From assembly GCA_951230915.1 (NCBI GenBank), contig OX579636.1, positions 3,921,001-3,985,000 of the forward strand: a DNA stretch of 64,000 bases. Reading direction: 5' to 3'. The notes beneath the pieces are model-generated. The model was not told the origin of the DNA and ran no database searches. It saw only the letters and a program-made list of their open reading frames with translations. Each line of letters opens with the position of its first letter. Within the stretch, counting starts at the first letter, position 1. This DNA comes from Antitrichia curtipendula (Eukaryota > Streptophyta > Bryopsida > Hypnales > Leucodontaceae). Of the stretch, positions 10,762 to 25,105 are shown piece after piece. The position numbers and the translations under genes are program-made.

Positions 10762-12382
10762 TGATCCTGGAATTCTGCATGCTGATGTCTGAATTGATGT
10801 CTGGTTATGTCTAATCAGACATCCATTTTTTTGCGTTGCAGTTGACATGCAAAAAACATCGAAAATTTGGACGGACATGCCATGTCAACTTCGTGATGTC
10901 CAAAAAAACATTAGTCAACGGGGTTCTGAAAATCCGCCATCTGTCATGCCACGTGAGCGCGGGAAGCCATGTCGGATTTTTTTTCATCCATTTTCCATCA
11001 CCGACGTGGCATGTCGACGTGGCATGTTTTTGGGATGTGACGTGGCACTGTTTTCGGGCCTGAAATGGCTACTTTGTTTGGGGTTTCAAGTCCGTCATGA
11101 CATCCACTCCGACGTTAAACCGTCCTGAACAATGTCAGCATGGACAGAGCTGTAGACATTCCATGCTTCCAAAGACGTGCTCGTATTACTCTGGATGTTT
11201 TTAATGCCACGTTCAGTGGAAAGACAGATGTCCAATTTCTTTCATCCGTTTCCAACGTGACATGCCATGACATTCATGGCGTCACTACAGACGTTGTTCG
11301 TGACAGGGGGGGTGCTTCTGAAAACACGAACGTGCAACGGTTTTAACATCCACGATGGATGGCCACATCACAGTTTGCTTTGCATGCTGTCGAGGAGTCA
11401 CGAGTGTGTCAGACAGCACAGGTTGCACTGTTCTGTCGACGTCTGGAGCAGCATACAGATGCAAGCACTAACGTCTACGACAATGGTGTGAACATCCGAG
11501 TTAATATGCTCATGGACGGCACATGCGATGTTTGAGGACGTCATACTTGACGAGATCGTGAATTACGTGATGTTGGCGCGGAGGCGTACTTGGTCTGGCA
11601 TGTGACAATGTGATGTCACAAATGACATCTTCCACTACGAAGATGTTCGGATGTGAATTGAAACTTGTTGAACGCAACGTCATTCACAACGCAAAATTGC
11701 ATATTTTTCAACATAGTGAACACCGGCTAAGACGCACGCATTGTACGTGTGCATTCAGAATGTCCATCACAACACTGGCTTAGACATACCACAAGACATG
11801 ACAAAGACAAGGCAGAATGTGACGCTGCATGGACACAATTGAGGGGATTGCCATTGCATTTGCTCCATTATTAAGATCTGTGTCATGAGGAAATCCATGA
11901 ATATGTGCTTAGAGATGCGCACTCAAACATAGGCCAGTGACGATCACATTAATTCCAAATTGCCATTGACACTGACATACGGCAAAGTATAAATGCTACC
12001 TTTCCTACAACAACAGCCCAATGTTTGCAACAAATGAAGCTGAAGCCACCATAACAATTATGATTACTCACTTCTAATCATATATACTTGACCCTCAGCC
12101 TCGAAACTCTGCTAGAGAGGACAACCACTTCCACGTCGGCTATGATGGTGCGCTCACTAAGGTCGACGAGTACGTGTCCACAATGGTGCTATATAAGACT
12201 GAAGCCGTCCTGAAAGACACTGTAGAAGGCATCTGCATGTCCACAACGGTGTCAAAGGATTGAAAGTTGTCGTGCAGAAACACAATGTACGTCACCAACG
12301 GGATTGCAGACATAACTCTCAACACTTGTAAGTTACATCAGCGTCTCTAGAACGCAAAGATGGTACAAACTAACCTGTGCCT
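10762..12382. other. CACTA left subterminal region
   Basis: No convincing gene. Densely packed GATGTCT, GACATCC, CATGTC and GACGTGGCATGTC motifs in both orientations, the arrangement expected for binding sites of the element's accessory protein. Density is highest within the first kilobase. Confidence 0.6.
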
Positions 12383-15102
12383 TCACTTTTTCCGTGGTGA
12401 AGCACCCTTTTTGGGTGGATCAGCTGCTTTAGGAGGGCTGGGCTTTGAAGACTTTGGTGCCGCTCCTTTGCTGGTCTTGGTGGGAGCAACAAACCTTGTA
12501 GCCTTCGCTGGCACCGTGTTCCTTGTCACCCGATTAGATCGAGAAGAAGACACCGATGTCGGCAATGCTTGAACCTACAAAACCGTCATAACGCCACTCC
12601 ACTTACGAAGATATACCATGTCATGAGGAAACCAAAACTGAAATACATGAGTGCACTTCCAGACGTCTACGTGAACATCAACTGCAACGGAACGTGTTCA
12701 ACGCCAAAGCTTCTGCAAATGCCAAAAATGCCATGTATACCTCAGTTGCCGTTGTTTCAACGTCCGTGCTTCCTGCGGCGGACTTCACCCCTATGCTGTA
12801 GGGATCAGACAATACCTGCAACGCCATGCTACCATGAGGTACGGATTCATTTGCTACTGCCATAGGCGCACCATTGGACTTGTCTGTTGCTGCAGGTTGC
12901 TCAACGTCCTCCGCGACTGCAGCATGATCTTCCTTGTCAATGTCGTCCACAATGTTGTCCACCAGGTAGTCCACATCTGCTTCCATGTCTGCAACGCTGT
13001 CTTCAAGAACATCATCTACGTCACGAGCTGCGGTTGCGGCGTCCTTGGAGATGTCTAGAAGTACATCTTCCGCACCTGCAACGGCCTCCACCACCACCGG
13101 GCAGAGCGGACCACCGGCGGGTGTTGGTAGAATCAACTGCTCGTGCGGAACCTTGTCGCCTAAGGAGAAGATCAGTTGCCGGATTGTCTGCTCCAGCTGG
13201 GCAAGCCTACCGCCGACCTCAGAAGTCGAAGCCTGAAGGTCCTTAATGTCCTCTGAGTAGTCAGTGGGCGACTTACAGAGCTATGCCTGACGTCGAGCAT
13301 ACTCCTTCTCAGTGGCCTCCTTCACCTCCCCTTCGTAAGGTATGCGGTGCAGTAACAAAGTCTGTCACATACGACAGAAAGTGAAAATCAGTACTGAATA
13401 AAACTTCATAGAACTCAGAAGAATGGAAACAACAGGAGTTACGTGTAATAAACAAGGAGAACATAAGATATGCTACAAAACCGTAAATGTATGCTGATGT
13501 CCACCAAGACGTTCAACGTCCTCTCCGACGTCTAAAAAATCATCTGGCGCCTACGAAGACAACTGCTTTTTCAACGATTGTGTTGTAGCTGACATACCGA
13601 AATGCAGACCCCACTGACTGCTGCAAAGTAAAGCAGTGCGTCCAAAAATGAAAAGAATGAACACAAAGGGGAGCATGTAGTCCTCATGAGTTCACCGATC
13701 ATGGTCTTCTCGATGGCCCTCATTTGAGCTTCCTTTGTGGACTTGCCTTTGGAGATGGAGCGCATCTTTGCGGACTTCTCCTGTGCTTCCCGGGTCTTCC
13801 TTTTTGCCTCCAAAGCGAGCCACACATCTGGATCCACCTTCGGTGGCCGCTCCACACTCGCGTCAATCATCTTCATGAGGCTGTGTCGGACATTGATAAA
13901 AGTCTTCGTCACATACTGCGGAAACCATGCAGGATTGATCTCTGTTGCAGGTCCGCGGACCTCCCAGTTTGTGTCAACCACAACGCAATGCTAATGTGCT
14001 CACAACATTTACGAGGACCAGAACAAGCAAATTGAACTCAATAGGAAGAAGTAAATCCTCGACTGCATAATGAGGTCAAAATGTAAAGTACGACGTCGTG
14101 GGAAGTGTTTGGGTACAACACTATCAGAGGCAGCCAACGTCTGAACAAACACGCAGGCTTCTTTCGCATGCACTATTGAGTACCTTCAAATGGGCTTTTG
14201 TTGTAACAAAGGACATGACATACCAGTATAGACGCGATCATAGAAGCGTTGCTTGTCCGCCAGGGGCTGGTCGGACCACCCGTATTGTGGATTCAGCATC
14301 TTTGCAAATTTCTTCACCTCCTCTGCTAGAAAGTCAGCTCCGGTCCCGTATGGCTTGCCACGCTTATCAACCATGACAATTTGCTTCCAATGTTGCTCTT
14401 GCCTAGGCTGTATCTCTTGCCTGCATTGCGTTTCCTTCTTCACTTTCACTCTTGGATTCTGAGTGGCAGGGCTGGGAGTGGCGTCCAAGACGATGGTGTC
14501 ATCTTCTTCTTCCTCTGAATCGCTGCTCCCTGACTCACTGTCAATGCTGCACAAGCACGCCCAAAGAGACCTCAGTTAGAAATCCACTTCGACGCCAGAA
14601 TCAGCGACCAACAGAACTCACGAGACGTGCTGCACGGCTCACCTGATGTTGTCAAAGACGTTCTCAGTCTTCACTGATGTTCTGTCAGACAGTATCGTCG
14701 ACCTTCGGCGCTTGTCATAATCAAATGGAAAACGGAAGTATTACATCGAACAAAGTCGAGTGCGACATTACAACAGACATTGCTTTGCACTTACCTGCGA
14801 ACTGAGGACCCCGTATACAATTCGGTGGACGTGTCGTTGGATGCCGGCTCTGGCTCTTGCGGATCCTCCTCAAACTCCTGTCGAGTAGAGCGCCTGCGAC
14901 GCTTCCTTGGCTGGGAAGTTTCACCCACTGCTTTTCCCTTCTCCTTACCACGACTTTCCACGCGCCAGTCGTCGTTGCGGTACTTGGAGCGTGCCTCAGT
15001 GGCAGGGCAAAGTCGAGGCTCAGGCTTGTCATTGTGTCCTGCCCGCCTGCGTTGTGGCTCCGCCGGCCGCTTCAGTGGCAACTTCTTCCTGGGGCCCGTC
15101 AT
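12383..15102 (-). pseudogene. CACTA accessory protein (TNPA-like), multi-exon
   Basis: Second gene of the CACTA element. A first coding exon at 15102-14795 starts with MTGPRKKLPLKRP and is very basic; it ends at a CAG/GTAAGT donor. It joins in phase to 14546-14224, which has an acidic EEEEDD stretch followed by KPYGTGADFLAEEVKKFAK. Exon 3 (about 13980-13700) has PDVWLALEAKRKTREAQEKS, resembling the helical motif of plant Transposase_24/Ptta proteins. Exon 4 (about 13340-12690) has a coiled-coil stretch, GGRLAQLEQTIRQLIFSLG. A Lys/Pro-rich tail is at 12565-12383. An in-frame TAG is at 13281-13283. The exon 2 to exon 3 junction does not join cleanly in phase by eye, so the exact model is unsettled. 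In En/Spm, TNPA binds subterminal repeats; that role here is inferred from position and charge. Confidence 0.6.
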
Positions 15103-17209
15103 AGTTGGAGACGGAGATGGCCACACTAGAAATTGCTCGGACCACATCACCTGCACAGTGAAAGAAAAACGTCGAAGTTAGTAGACGTTAAACCAAAAAA
15201 AAGAGCAGCTGTGGATGTCATCAATGATGTCTGATAAAACAGGAAGACGTCTGCACGGACATCGGATTTGACATCGGATGTTCGGGTGGACGTATGGTGC
15301 TAACATATACACCACAAACAAACTTCCCACGACGTCGACGGTGTTGCCTAAGACACAAGTTAAAATTTACTACAAATTTCTGAGTTCCCGAGGTGAACGG
15401 TCTGGAGTCAGTGTCCGGAGTCGAATGAAGGTCCTGCGGTACTGCTTGTCTGCACCGCACATGCTTTGCACGGTATGTTTCACTTCCAAAGCTGAAAGTG
15501 ACACCAGAAATATGCAAGTGCGAAATACCTGTGTTGGAAGCTGGCGTTGTGCGCCAGCGAGGACGTCCGCAGAAACACTGTCACGTCTCAAGAGACATCC
15601 ACACGGACGGCAAATCACGCGCATTCTAAGGTCCCGTCCTAGGGCAGAAGATAAGAACACGACGACGACAGGGCAGGAGACGCAGTCATCAACATAACAA
15701 GAAGGTGACAAGGTCGACCTTGGAACTCTTGCGTAGAGGTGCGGGAGTCTGTGTGGGACCTGTCTAGGGCTGCTGTGTCTGTGTGGGACCTGTCTGGCGA
15801 AGTCGACAGAAGGGACAGGAGCCAACCTGCGACGCCGGGGGAGAGCCGACGTCAGTGGTAGCTGCCGCGCGATGGAGGAGAAGACGGCAAAACAAAACAA
15901 ACCCCTGCAAAACACCAAAGAACTTCCCGCCACACCTAATGCTCAAAACATGGTGCAGGGGAACTAAAAGCACGTCTGACCTCTCAACACTCACCAAAGA
16001 AGGCTGCGCTTCCAAATTCACAGCAGCGGAGAGTGCATCCCCAAGCACGGCGCATCGTCCAACACCCGAGGAGAAAATAAGCCTCACGAGGTGTTAAACT
16101 AAACACGGAGGGAGAGGATTGGCGGACGGCAACGGATGTCATTGGATGAAGACACCGTTTCCGTCGCTACCACCACGCCCACGACGTCGTCTTCATTACT
16201 GTGGTTGTAAGCCCCCTATGCGTAGGTGCTTCGCTCAAATTTGAATTCCTGAGGACTGCGGCAGCGGAAGCGTCCACAAAGCGCACCGATGGCCGGGAAA
16301 GGAAAGAGGCCGGCGAACCTGCAAGAATTTGGCACTACACCGATGGCCGGGAAAAGAAAGAGGCCGGCGGACCTGCTCGGACCTCGGACGCATTGACGGA
16401 TGCGAGACGGGGACTCACCTGCTTCGATATCTTGGGGTCATGCGTCGGCGGAGAAGCATCTGCGGTCGCCAGACAAGGGGCTGCGAACGACCCATCATGT
16501 ACATGGAGACGCCTGCTGCTGCGATTGGAAACGGTAACCATAGGGTTTTCAACTGATCCCATTGTTGAGGTGAGTGACGCAGCTGCAATCCCATCCACAA
16601 AGTTCTGGAAAAGAATGAGAGCGCCTTCGTTGCTTGCTTGATCGGGACCACGAAGTTCTACTAGTACTTGTTCTCCTACTGCGTTCATTCCTGTTGAGGG
16701 AATTGGCATGTTGCGTCGCTAACGTCGTGATTCGTGAAGCTGGTACCCGCGTACAAGAGATGCTCTGTGCCCAGGAAACGACGAAAACATTTAGGGTTCT
16801 GCGCATTTCTGCCGCAGCGTTAGCGAAACACGTGTACAGGGTGCGTTTGTAGCAGGTACAGGCTTTGCTTAATCCACAGGCAAAATGTCAAAGCCGACAT
16901 CTTTGATGACGTTATAAAAGACGTGCACCATAGATTATAATGTCCAAGGGGACATTACATTCCGAACATATTCTGTGTGGGCCAGTGTCATAATAGACCA
17001 GGAGATGATTCATAGGGACAAGGGCTGTATAGTTTCCTGTTCATTCAGAAATCATACCTTAGTGTGCTCCTATTGCCGGCACAGATGTGGGGTGTACATA
17101 CTACGTTTCCATTGCAGAGAGGGACTTCACACTTAGAGTCATGGTATTTCCAATAGCCAGATGGTTCCTGACGGGATGTAAATCATGAACATGTAAATTC
17201 TCACACACT
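15103..17209. other. Divergent spacer of the CACTA element, GC-rich part
   Basis: It lies between the two divergently transcribed transposon genes, so it should hold promoters and first exons. Open frames on both strands (for example 16201-16641, with a duplicated TDGRE-KEAG motif encoded by a tandem repeat near 16280-16380) have no recognisable domain. I cannot support a gene. Confidence 0.4.
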
Positions 17210-18250
17210 ATAGATGTTTTTCCGTCCCTTCAGAATTACTCAGACAATTCCTTTAGAAAGAAAGGAATTTGCACTTGGTGTTGTAAAGTTTTACACAATT
17301 TTGTTAGTTGTAGACCATTCATTTAAGAAGAGTGGAAACTTTGCTTTGTGTTTTTTTTTCGTCTACAATGTTGTTTGTTGTAGACCATTCATTTAAGAAG
17401 AGTGGAAACTTTGCTTTGTGTTTTTTTTTCGTCTACAATGTTGTTAGTTGTAGACCATTCATTTAAGAAGAGTGGAAACTTTGCTTTGTGTTTTTTTTTC
17501 GTCTACAATGTTGTTTGTTGTAGACCATTCATTTAAGAAGAGTGGAAACTTTGCTTTGTGTTTTTTTTTCGTCTACAATGTTGTTTGTTGTAGACCATTC
17601 ACTTAAGAAGAAAGGAAAGATTAGATTGTGTTTTTTTTTTGTTTACAATTGTATTAGTTGTGGACCATTTATTTAAAAAAAAAGGAAATAGTAGGCTGTG
17701 TTATTTTTTTGGGTCCTATTCAATTTGTTGAAGACCATTCATTTAAAAGAAAGAAAATTTCAATTTTTTTTTTTTTTGCGTCTACGGCTCTGTTAGTTGT
17801 AGATTATTCCTTTGACAAGAAAGGAATTTTCACTTGGTATATTTATTCAGTCTATTCTTTTGTTCATTGTAGACAATTCACTTAGAAAGAAAGGAATATT
17901 TACTTTGTGAATTTCTTCCGTCTACGATGTTGCTACTTGTAGATACGTAATTCCTAAGGACATACCTTCGCACTTGCTATATTTTTTTGCGTCTTCTCTT
18001 TTGTTATATGTACACATGTACTTTCAGAAGACACGAATTATGACTTGGTGTATTTTTTTTGTCTATCCTTTTGTTTGCTATCAGCTTGTAATTTAGAAAC
18101 GAAGCAAGTTTCACATCGAGTAGGTTCTTGCTATTCTTAGTTATTTGGTGTGCACAATTCATTTAGAAAAAGAGAAATCTTTACAAATGATTTGTCTGCT
18201 ATTCTTTTTAAATGAAGATGTGCTCATTAATGTTCACTTGGGAAAGAAAT
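17210..18250 (+). repeat. 70-bp minisatellite inside the CACTA element
   Basis: The landmark TAGACCATTC recurs at 17311, 17381, 17451, 17521 and 17591, a strict 70-bp period. Each unit contains TTTAAGAAGAGTGGAAACTT and a T run before CGTCTACAATG. The central copies are nearly identical. Copies on both sides become steadily more divergent and irregular out to about 18250. Confidence 0.93.
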
Positions 18251-20502
18251 TTTGGCTTACTGTGTTCTGCTGGTCTTCCCTTCACTCTGTTGTGGACATA
18301 TTTAATTCATGAAAATAGGGAATTCCAAAGACGTTTAGCAGCAGTACAATATCTGTAGGGCATGATGTTTACGTTCAGTAACATGTATCTCGTCTGCTCA
18401 GACGTTTCATGCAATGTCATCGCAAACGTCAAAAACTGTGTGCTCATATCCCGCTGGACGTTGCATGTCATGCAGTTCTGCGGGATTCCTCAATTGTGGA
18501 CTTTTACAGTGACACTACCTTGCTGTACTGGGCCATCCTTTGTGAATTTCTGAACAACAGATCAAATCACGTCAATTGTGGAGTTCTCCAGGCAACAGGT
18601 ATTTCATCTTAACTTTGAAGTCAATCCATACTTTGTAGGAACAAGGTAGTTTCATGCAATGACTACCCACATGTTTCCCACTTTCTGAACTTCTTTAAAA
18701 AGAGACATGTGGATTGTTCGTCTAAAGTTACACGAAATAATGTATAAAACAAGTCATTGTGTGTTGGGTCACTGATGCACAGAAAATGTTGTAGTTGCCA
18801 TTCTGAATCAGAAGAAATGACGATGGGAAATGAATAGTACACCTACCGTTGTATTCTTCGGATGTACATTTCGTTACGTTGCATGTGCTCTCTTTTTGGC
18901 AGCTCGTTGCCCAAGTCACTAACATTCCTGTCTCCATGAACGTTTATGTTGACATCCACAACGTAAAGTCCGGCGACACATAACCTGTTGAGGATGACAT
19001 GTGAGAGTCTCAGCTGACGTCTTCTTTGACGTTCAGTCGGACATCACTTGAAACATTTTTAGAGTTGACTGCCCATGTGGTCACTGCTCATATTCTGTTA
19101 TATACGTCAGGACTATGGACGTCCTTCCGTGAGGCAATGACCACCTCATGTTCACTACCATGTTCACGGTGGATATTACTTCTAAGGCATTGGCATCTGG
19201 AAGAGCAGTTTCTGTACACATGATTGTACTAAAGTGCTCCTTAGGCACAGTACCGCAGCGGACGTGTTGTCAAATTTAAAACATTTCACTTCATTCAATT
19301 ATATAACCGCATTTCCTACAACCTTCATGGCTTTCAATTGTAACTTGAAACACGTGATTTGTTTAACCGCGCTGTCTCAGTGGCGTTTCTCATAGGAAAT
19401 GCATTTCTATACATTAAGCGCAGAAGGGGCTTAGTAATAGACATCGCAACGACGATGACAGCTACCTGAAATGACGTGTCCTAAAACATGATGCGGTCAA
19501 ACGTCATGATGTATTGGCCTGCTAGGCGCGTTCCGTAATATGTCCAAGGAGGTGCTGAGTGCTTGTAGAGATGTCAATAACAGCACGTTGTCTTCCTTCA
19601 GTTCTACATGGTACGACGCATTTCCTGTCATGTGTCATACTCATGTGATGTGCATTGAGGAAGTCTTACATCTTCTGTATAGTTACCTTTAAAGTGTCAA
19701 GTTTCAAGGACCTTTCCTCACTTCACGCGAGACACCCATTGCGCGAGACTTCTCCCTCTCATTTGAAATGGCGGGTAGTATCGTTCAATAGTATCCTTGC
19801 AAAATGTGTGGATAAGACCCCAACATCTTAAGCATTTACCTTCCACACATTTTCGTATTCCTAGCATGTATAGGGATATTCAATTTCATAGTTCAGCCCT
19901 TCTGGAATTCACCGTCGTCATCGTATTAGGTTCTCTGGTGCCTTCACTATACCTGACATGCTACAAGGCATTGCATGTGACGTACATTTTTTACAGTGTC
20001 TTACAAGACATCAGGAATGACGTTTTGCCGTTACATATCACGGACATTTGCATGTTGCCTGATGTCCTCTGCAACTCCTCTTGTCCACTGCAAGAGCGCC
20101 TGACGGAGTACTGTTTTGACGTCATTGCTTGTCTTTTCTATATAACTTGGTTCTAATTGTTGTGGAGTCATGTCCATGCTTCAATCGTACACCACCTTGC
20201 CAAATGGGTGAAATGTTGTTCAAGGTGAGGGCAATAAGTCCCATCACATAATGCAAAGTCATGAAGAAGTTTCAGGTTCACCTGTCTACACAAATAATAG
20301 GAGGAGAACTGGAAGTGAGGTGATACAGTGCAAAAGTTGAGGGGACCTGTGTGCAGTGCATGGTGTATTCCTTTCCCTTCACCAATGTGGGGCCAACCTC
20401 GACCTCACAATGTTCTCTGTGGTTGCAGCTGCCTGTTGAGCAAGACAGAATCCGCAACGTCGCATGTGACGCCTTTTGTCTTCCTTGACATCAGAAGCAG
20501 TA
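18251..20502. other. Spacer upstream of the CACTA transposase
   Basis: No gene recognised. Scattered GACGT, GACATC and CATGTC motifs continue. It presumably includes the transposase promoter and possibly a first exon ending before 20503. Confidence 0.4.
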
Positions 20503-23500
20503 ATGCGTGCCTCAGATGCGAGACGGGGCACCCGTATCTGCATCAACAGAGACGGACGTGTGCTTCGTCACATTCCAGTTGGAGACTTGATTTTGCAGAC
20601 TGAGTTGAGGGTGGTCATGGAGTTGAATTTGAGGAAGTATCCTTGTCCTTGCAAGAATTGTCATGGAGCACGGCGCAAAAAAATTGATGTTATCAGGAAG
20701 CATCACAGCGAGGTGGGCAGAGATGCCTTTCTCACGAAGTCCATGATAGGGGGTGACCCTCCTGATGGTTATCCTCCAAATGGCATTTGGGTGGAAGATC
20801 TTGCATATGATGACGACATCATAGACGCAGAGGCGAACGTAGAAGATGTCCATGTTCCTCTTCAGGATGACGGAGGGGGACCAGATGCTGTGCATGACAG
20901 CGGAGGGGCTGCGCATCCGGAGTCTGACCCGACGCTTGATGCACAACACAACGTGCAAAGGCAATTGCTCCAGGCCCTCGACCGCGGTGATGCCATACAC
21001 ACCAAATCAATGGCAGCAGACAATGCTCCTGAAGACGTCGAAGTTGATGTTGACTCGGACAACGTAGATGACATGGAACGTCTTTTTCAGCACGCAACAA
21101 CGGCAGTGTACTCAGGTGCGACGTCCAGTATTCTGTCTGCCACCATCATCATCATGAACATGTATTTTGTCTTCCGTGTAAGCAACAAGTTCACGGACGA
21201 ACTCTTACATTACTTATCATCAGATTTGCTTCCTTCAGACAACAAGCTGCCCAATAGTCATTATGAGGCAAGAAAGCTCATAAGGAACTTGGGCTTGCAA
21301 TACAATAATATCCATGCTTGTCCATACGGCTGCGTTCTATATGAAGAGGAGCATGCTGATTTGAATGTGTGCCCCAAGTGTGGAAGTGCGCGTTGGGCGC
21401 AAGGTTCCACTTCTATACCAGCGAAGGTGATACGACACTTCCCACTGATACCAAGGTTGAGGCGTATGTTTCGGTCTTCTGAAATTGCAGTGATGTTGAG
21501 GGGTTGGACAAAGCATGTCAGCGAAGACGGCGTCATGAGGTCAGTGGTGGACAGTCCTGCTTGGAAACATGTCGACCGCGACGTTCTCTTTGACAACTTT
21601 GGAGCTGAGAGCAGGAACTTGCGTATGGCACTTGCAGTGGATGGCGTCAATCCTTTCAAGTTGAACAACACAAACTGGTCGACGTGGCCCATTCTCATAC
21701 TCATTTATAACTTTGAGCCATGGTTTGTGACAAAGAAGTTCTTCATTTCGCTATGCATCTTAATTTCAGGGAAGCAGTCACCGACATCCAAAAACATTGA
21801 TGTTTTTATCAAACCTTTGCTCCGCGAGCTTCTCCAGTTGTGGGAAGGTGTAGTGGCCCAAGATTTTTCAAGACCCGAAGGAGAACGCCGTTTTATCATG
21901 CGAGGGCTATTGATGTGGACCATTTCCGATTTCCCAGCGTACGGTCTCATCTCAGGCCTATGCTGCAAAGGATACAAGGGGTGTCCTTGTTGTGGTCCTG
22001 AAACGGAGTCTAGACTAGCAAGGACAGGTGATGTTCTTGCCAACCGTAGTACACGAGGTTCGAAAATAGTGTATGGAGGCATCCGAATGTATTTGAATCG
22101 GCAACACCCGTATCGCTGAAACCGGCGTTTCAACGGACGTTCTGAGCTGCGTGCGAGGCCTCGGACAATGACTGGTTAGGACATTATTCGTTACGCTGCA
22201 TGGCGGCAAGTCTATCTCGACCTTGGTGGAAAAGAGGACGCCAAAGACGACCCTGTGCATTGTACAGGTGTGAAACGCCTGTCAGCCTTCTACGAACTAG
22301 CGTATTGGGAGGTGAGTATGCATCCTTTCTCTCTTTGGGCAGTCTTGTCAATGTCTGAAACGTGGATGTCCATGTCGTAGGTTATACTGAAGGTTTCATG
22401 CTTCCCTCCAAATGTAATTATCTATGTTATACACTATTGTTTTGGGTCTTTTGACCGTGCATGCTGCACGGCCACTCAATACTTTGGTAGTCAGTTGACA
22501 GTGAGTAAAGGGATGCGTCATGTTTGACGTCTATGTAGACGTCCTTGTAAGACCCGATGTGTGATTCGGATGTCAATGTAGACATTATTGTGTCTAGGGA
22601 GACATCTCAGACAACAGTTTGTGCTCAGAAAGTGTCCCCTTCTGACATTTTTTTACTTTCCTTCAACAGCATCTTCTGGAACGACACATGCTGGACGCCA
22701 TGCACTGTGAGAAGAATTTGTGTGAGAACATTGTGAAGACATTGCTGTCAATGACTGATACCCCAGGGAGTCGTGTGGACGCTCAAGAACTTGGAATCCG
22801 TGAGGAAACCTGGTGGCAAGCGCCAAGGCAGCGCAATGATGATTTCCACATGCCGCATGCACCGTACGTCCTGTCGGCGCAGGAACGAGTGGAGTTTATT
22901 GCTATAGTGAGCAACATACGGACACCCACGAACTACGTCAGTGCAATTCAAAAACGATTCAAGGATGGAAAACTGCAATACATGAAAACGCACGACTATC
23001 ACGTGCTCATGCAACAAGTAAGCCACATAGACCCGAGCAGCATTCGTAGTATGTCCTTATGAAGGTAATCCCAATAGCAGAAGGTCATGCTCATGCCTGG
23101 ACTGAAATATCGGACATATCGCATGGCGAAGCTATCGCTTACAATGTTAACATGTTTACATCGCATCTTCAGTATGCTTTACAAGGAAAGCTGTGTCTTC
23201 CTGCAAATGCTGATGTACCGCATGTCCTTCTTCATAGCTTGAACGGTTTGTAATTTCCAAGTGCTGCATTAGAACATGTATACGTCGCTGTCAAAGTGCC
23301 TGTGCGGCGGGGACGTGCTGTGTCGGACATCATTGAAGCCAGTGCAGTAGCCCACAGTGCACTGTAGTGTCTTCTTTGGTGGTACAAAAATCGTATGCCG
23401 AGCTTTTCCAGACACAACAGTGCCAAATGGAAGACATTTTGAGGCACGCAGTGCCGTTGCTGCTGTTTTAGACGTCCCATCCAATGTCCAGTCGCGTCAT

Positions 23501-25105
23501 TAAATGTCTACTTGAATGTCAAGACGGACAGTGAACTAACCCCTCGTCATCTATGTTGATGTAGATTTTACCAGTGGCTGTTCGAAACATTTTAGATGAC
23601 AATGTGCGGCTGGCTATAATAAAAATCAGCAGAGTGTTCCAAAGACTCTGCGACAAGGAAGTGAAGGAGACAGACAAGGACACTGTCATGCATAATGTAA
23701 TTATGGCAACTTGTCTGTTGGAAAAGGAGTTTCCTACAACTTTCTTGAACATTATGACACACCTGCCAGTGCATCTTGTGGAGCAGTTATTTATTTGTGG
23801 CCCGGTGCATTGTCGATGGATGTATCCTATTGAGCGGTACATGAAGACATTGAAGGATTATGTTCGCACGTACGCACATCCGGAAGGTAGCATAGCTGAA
23901 GGATATCGAAATGAAGACACACTTGGCTTCTGCACAGAGTATATGAAAGATTATGAAGGGACGTCTGAACGAGTGTGGGATGCTGAAGAGGACGCCATCA
24001 TGACGGATGAAGTGATACATTCTAGGGCACCTCAACCACGACGATTGTCAAATGAAGTGCGTAAGCACGCCCATGCATTCGTCATCGACAATGCACCATG
24101 CTTGGAGACCTGGAGGCAGTGAGTACCATTTGCTTGTCTTTAGTGTCCACTACAAGAAGTCAGAAGCTCGTACACATACTTCTCCATTTTTTTGGTTAGC
24201 CTGAATACCGAGGAAAGTGATATGCAACATTTTAGCCAAATGACTAGATCTTTTAATTTTCATTGCGTAGGGAGTACATTGACGCTCGGACTCAGAGATG
24301 GGAGCAGCGGGAGGTCTTTCGTCAGCAATGTAGGCGGTCAAATCCCAGAAGACCTGTTCGTTATCCAGCAGAACTCAATGATCTGCCACCTTTTGCGGAC
24401 TGGTTGACGTCTGTAGTGACAGAAGCTGAACGTTCTGGACGTCACATGGAACACGATGTCGTCCAGTACAAGCAACCTCCACAGCGAGATGCAACATCAC
24501 ACCGTCAAATGTACTGTCATGGAAAGCACTTTCGCGTCCGTAGTTGTGAGGGAAGCTTGGTCACACGGGACTCAGCTGTGGTAGCAAGTTTTTCCCGTCA
24601 ACTTCGATGGGGACTTCGGAACGGAAGGCCATTGGAAGCCACAGAGGAGTATGTGGGGTACATTGAAGAAATATTGGTTTTGGATTACAGGAACCATTGC
24701 GTCACAGTGCTCTTATGTGATTGGGTACGGGGGACACGGGAAGCCAGGCAACCAAGCATAGAGAGAGACCAATACAGCTTCAGCGTTGCGAATTTCAATC
24801 AAATGGATGGGCGGGTCCATGCCGATTCATTTGCTTTTCCTCTACATTGCCAACAAGTTTTTTTCTCGGATGATCCACATCGTCCTGGGTGGAAGGTGGT
24901 GTGCCGCACAGATGTTCGCGGGAGACGTATGGCACAGCACAATGCGGACGTCCTGCTAGAGATGCTTGTACTGCGTAACGATGCTAACTTTGTGGCGCTG
25001 CAACCACTGGCAAGAGAAACGGAGCCAATACGACGTCCAAGGGAAGACGTGGAAGACTTGAGCGATGTAGCAGACAACAATGCCATGTCAGAGGACGAAG
25101 GATAG
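20503..25105 (+). pseudogene. CACTA tnp2-type transposase (TNPD-like), four exons, two stops
   Basis: Transposase of the CACTA element. Exon 1 (20503-22311) contains CPCKNC, then CPYGCVLYEEE and CPKCGSARW, and the tnp2 core: GWTKHVSEDGVMRSVVDSPA, LAVDGVNPFKLNN, LLMWTISDFPAYG. It ends ELAYWE before GTGAGT. Exon 2 (22670-23017) follows CAACAG and begins HLLERHMLDAMHCEKN. Exon 3 (23565-24118) is DUF4218-like (HLPVHLVEQL, GPVHCRWMYPIERYMKTLK, PEGSIAEGY). Exon 4 (24271-25105) is DUF4216-like (EEYVGYIEEIL, QQVFFSDD, GWKVVCRTD). All three introns are GT...AG and join in phase. In-frame stops at 22117-22119 (TGA) and 22177-22179 (TAG) near the end of exon 1 break an otherwise complete gene. The ATG at 20503 is the first in frame; an upstream exon is possible. 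Confidence 0.9.

Noticed and set aside
17285..17620. CRISPR-like array of regularly spaced identical repeats
   Set aside because: The whole 70-bp unit is repeated with no unique spacers, and the genome is eukaryotic.
17214..17885. Small Phe-rich frames in the 70-bp minisatellite
   Set aside because: Repeat translation only.
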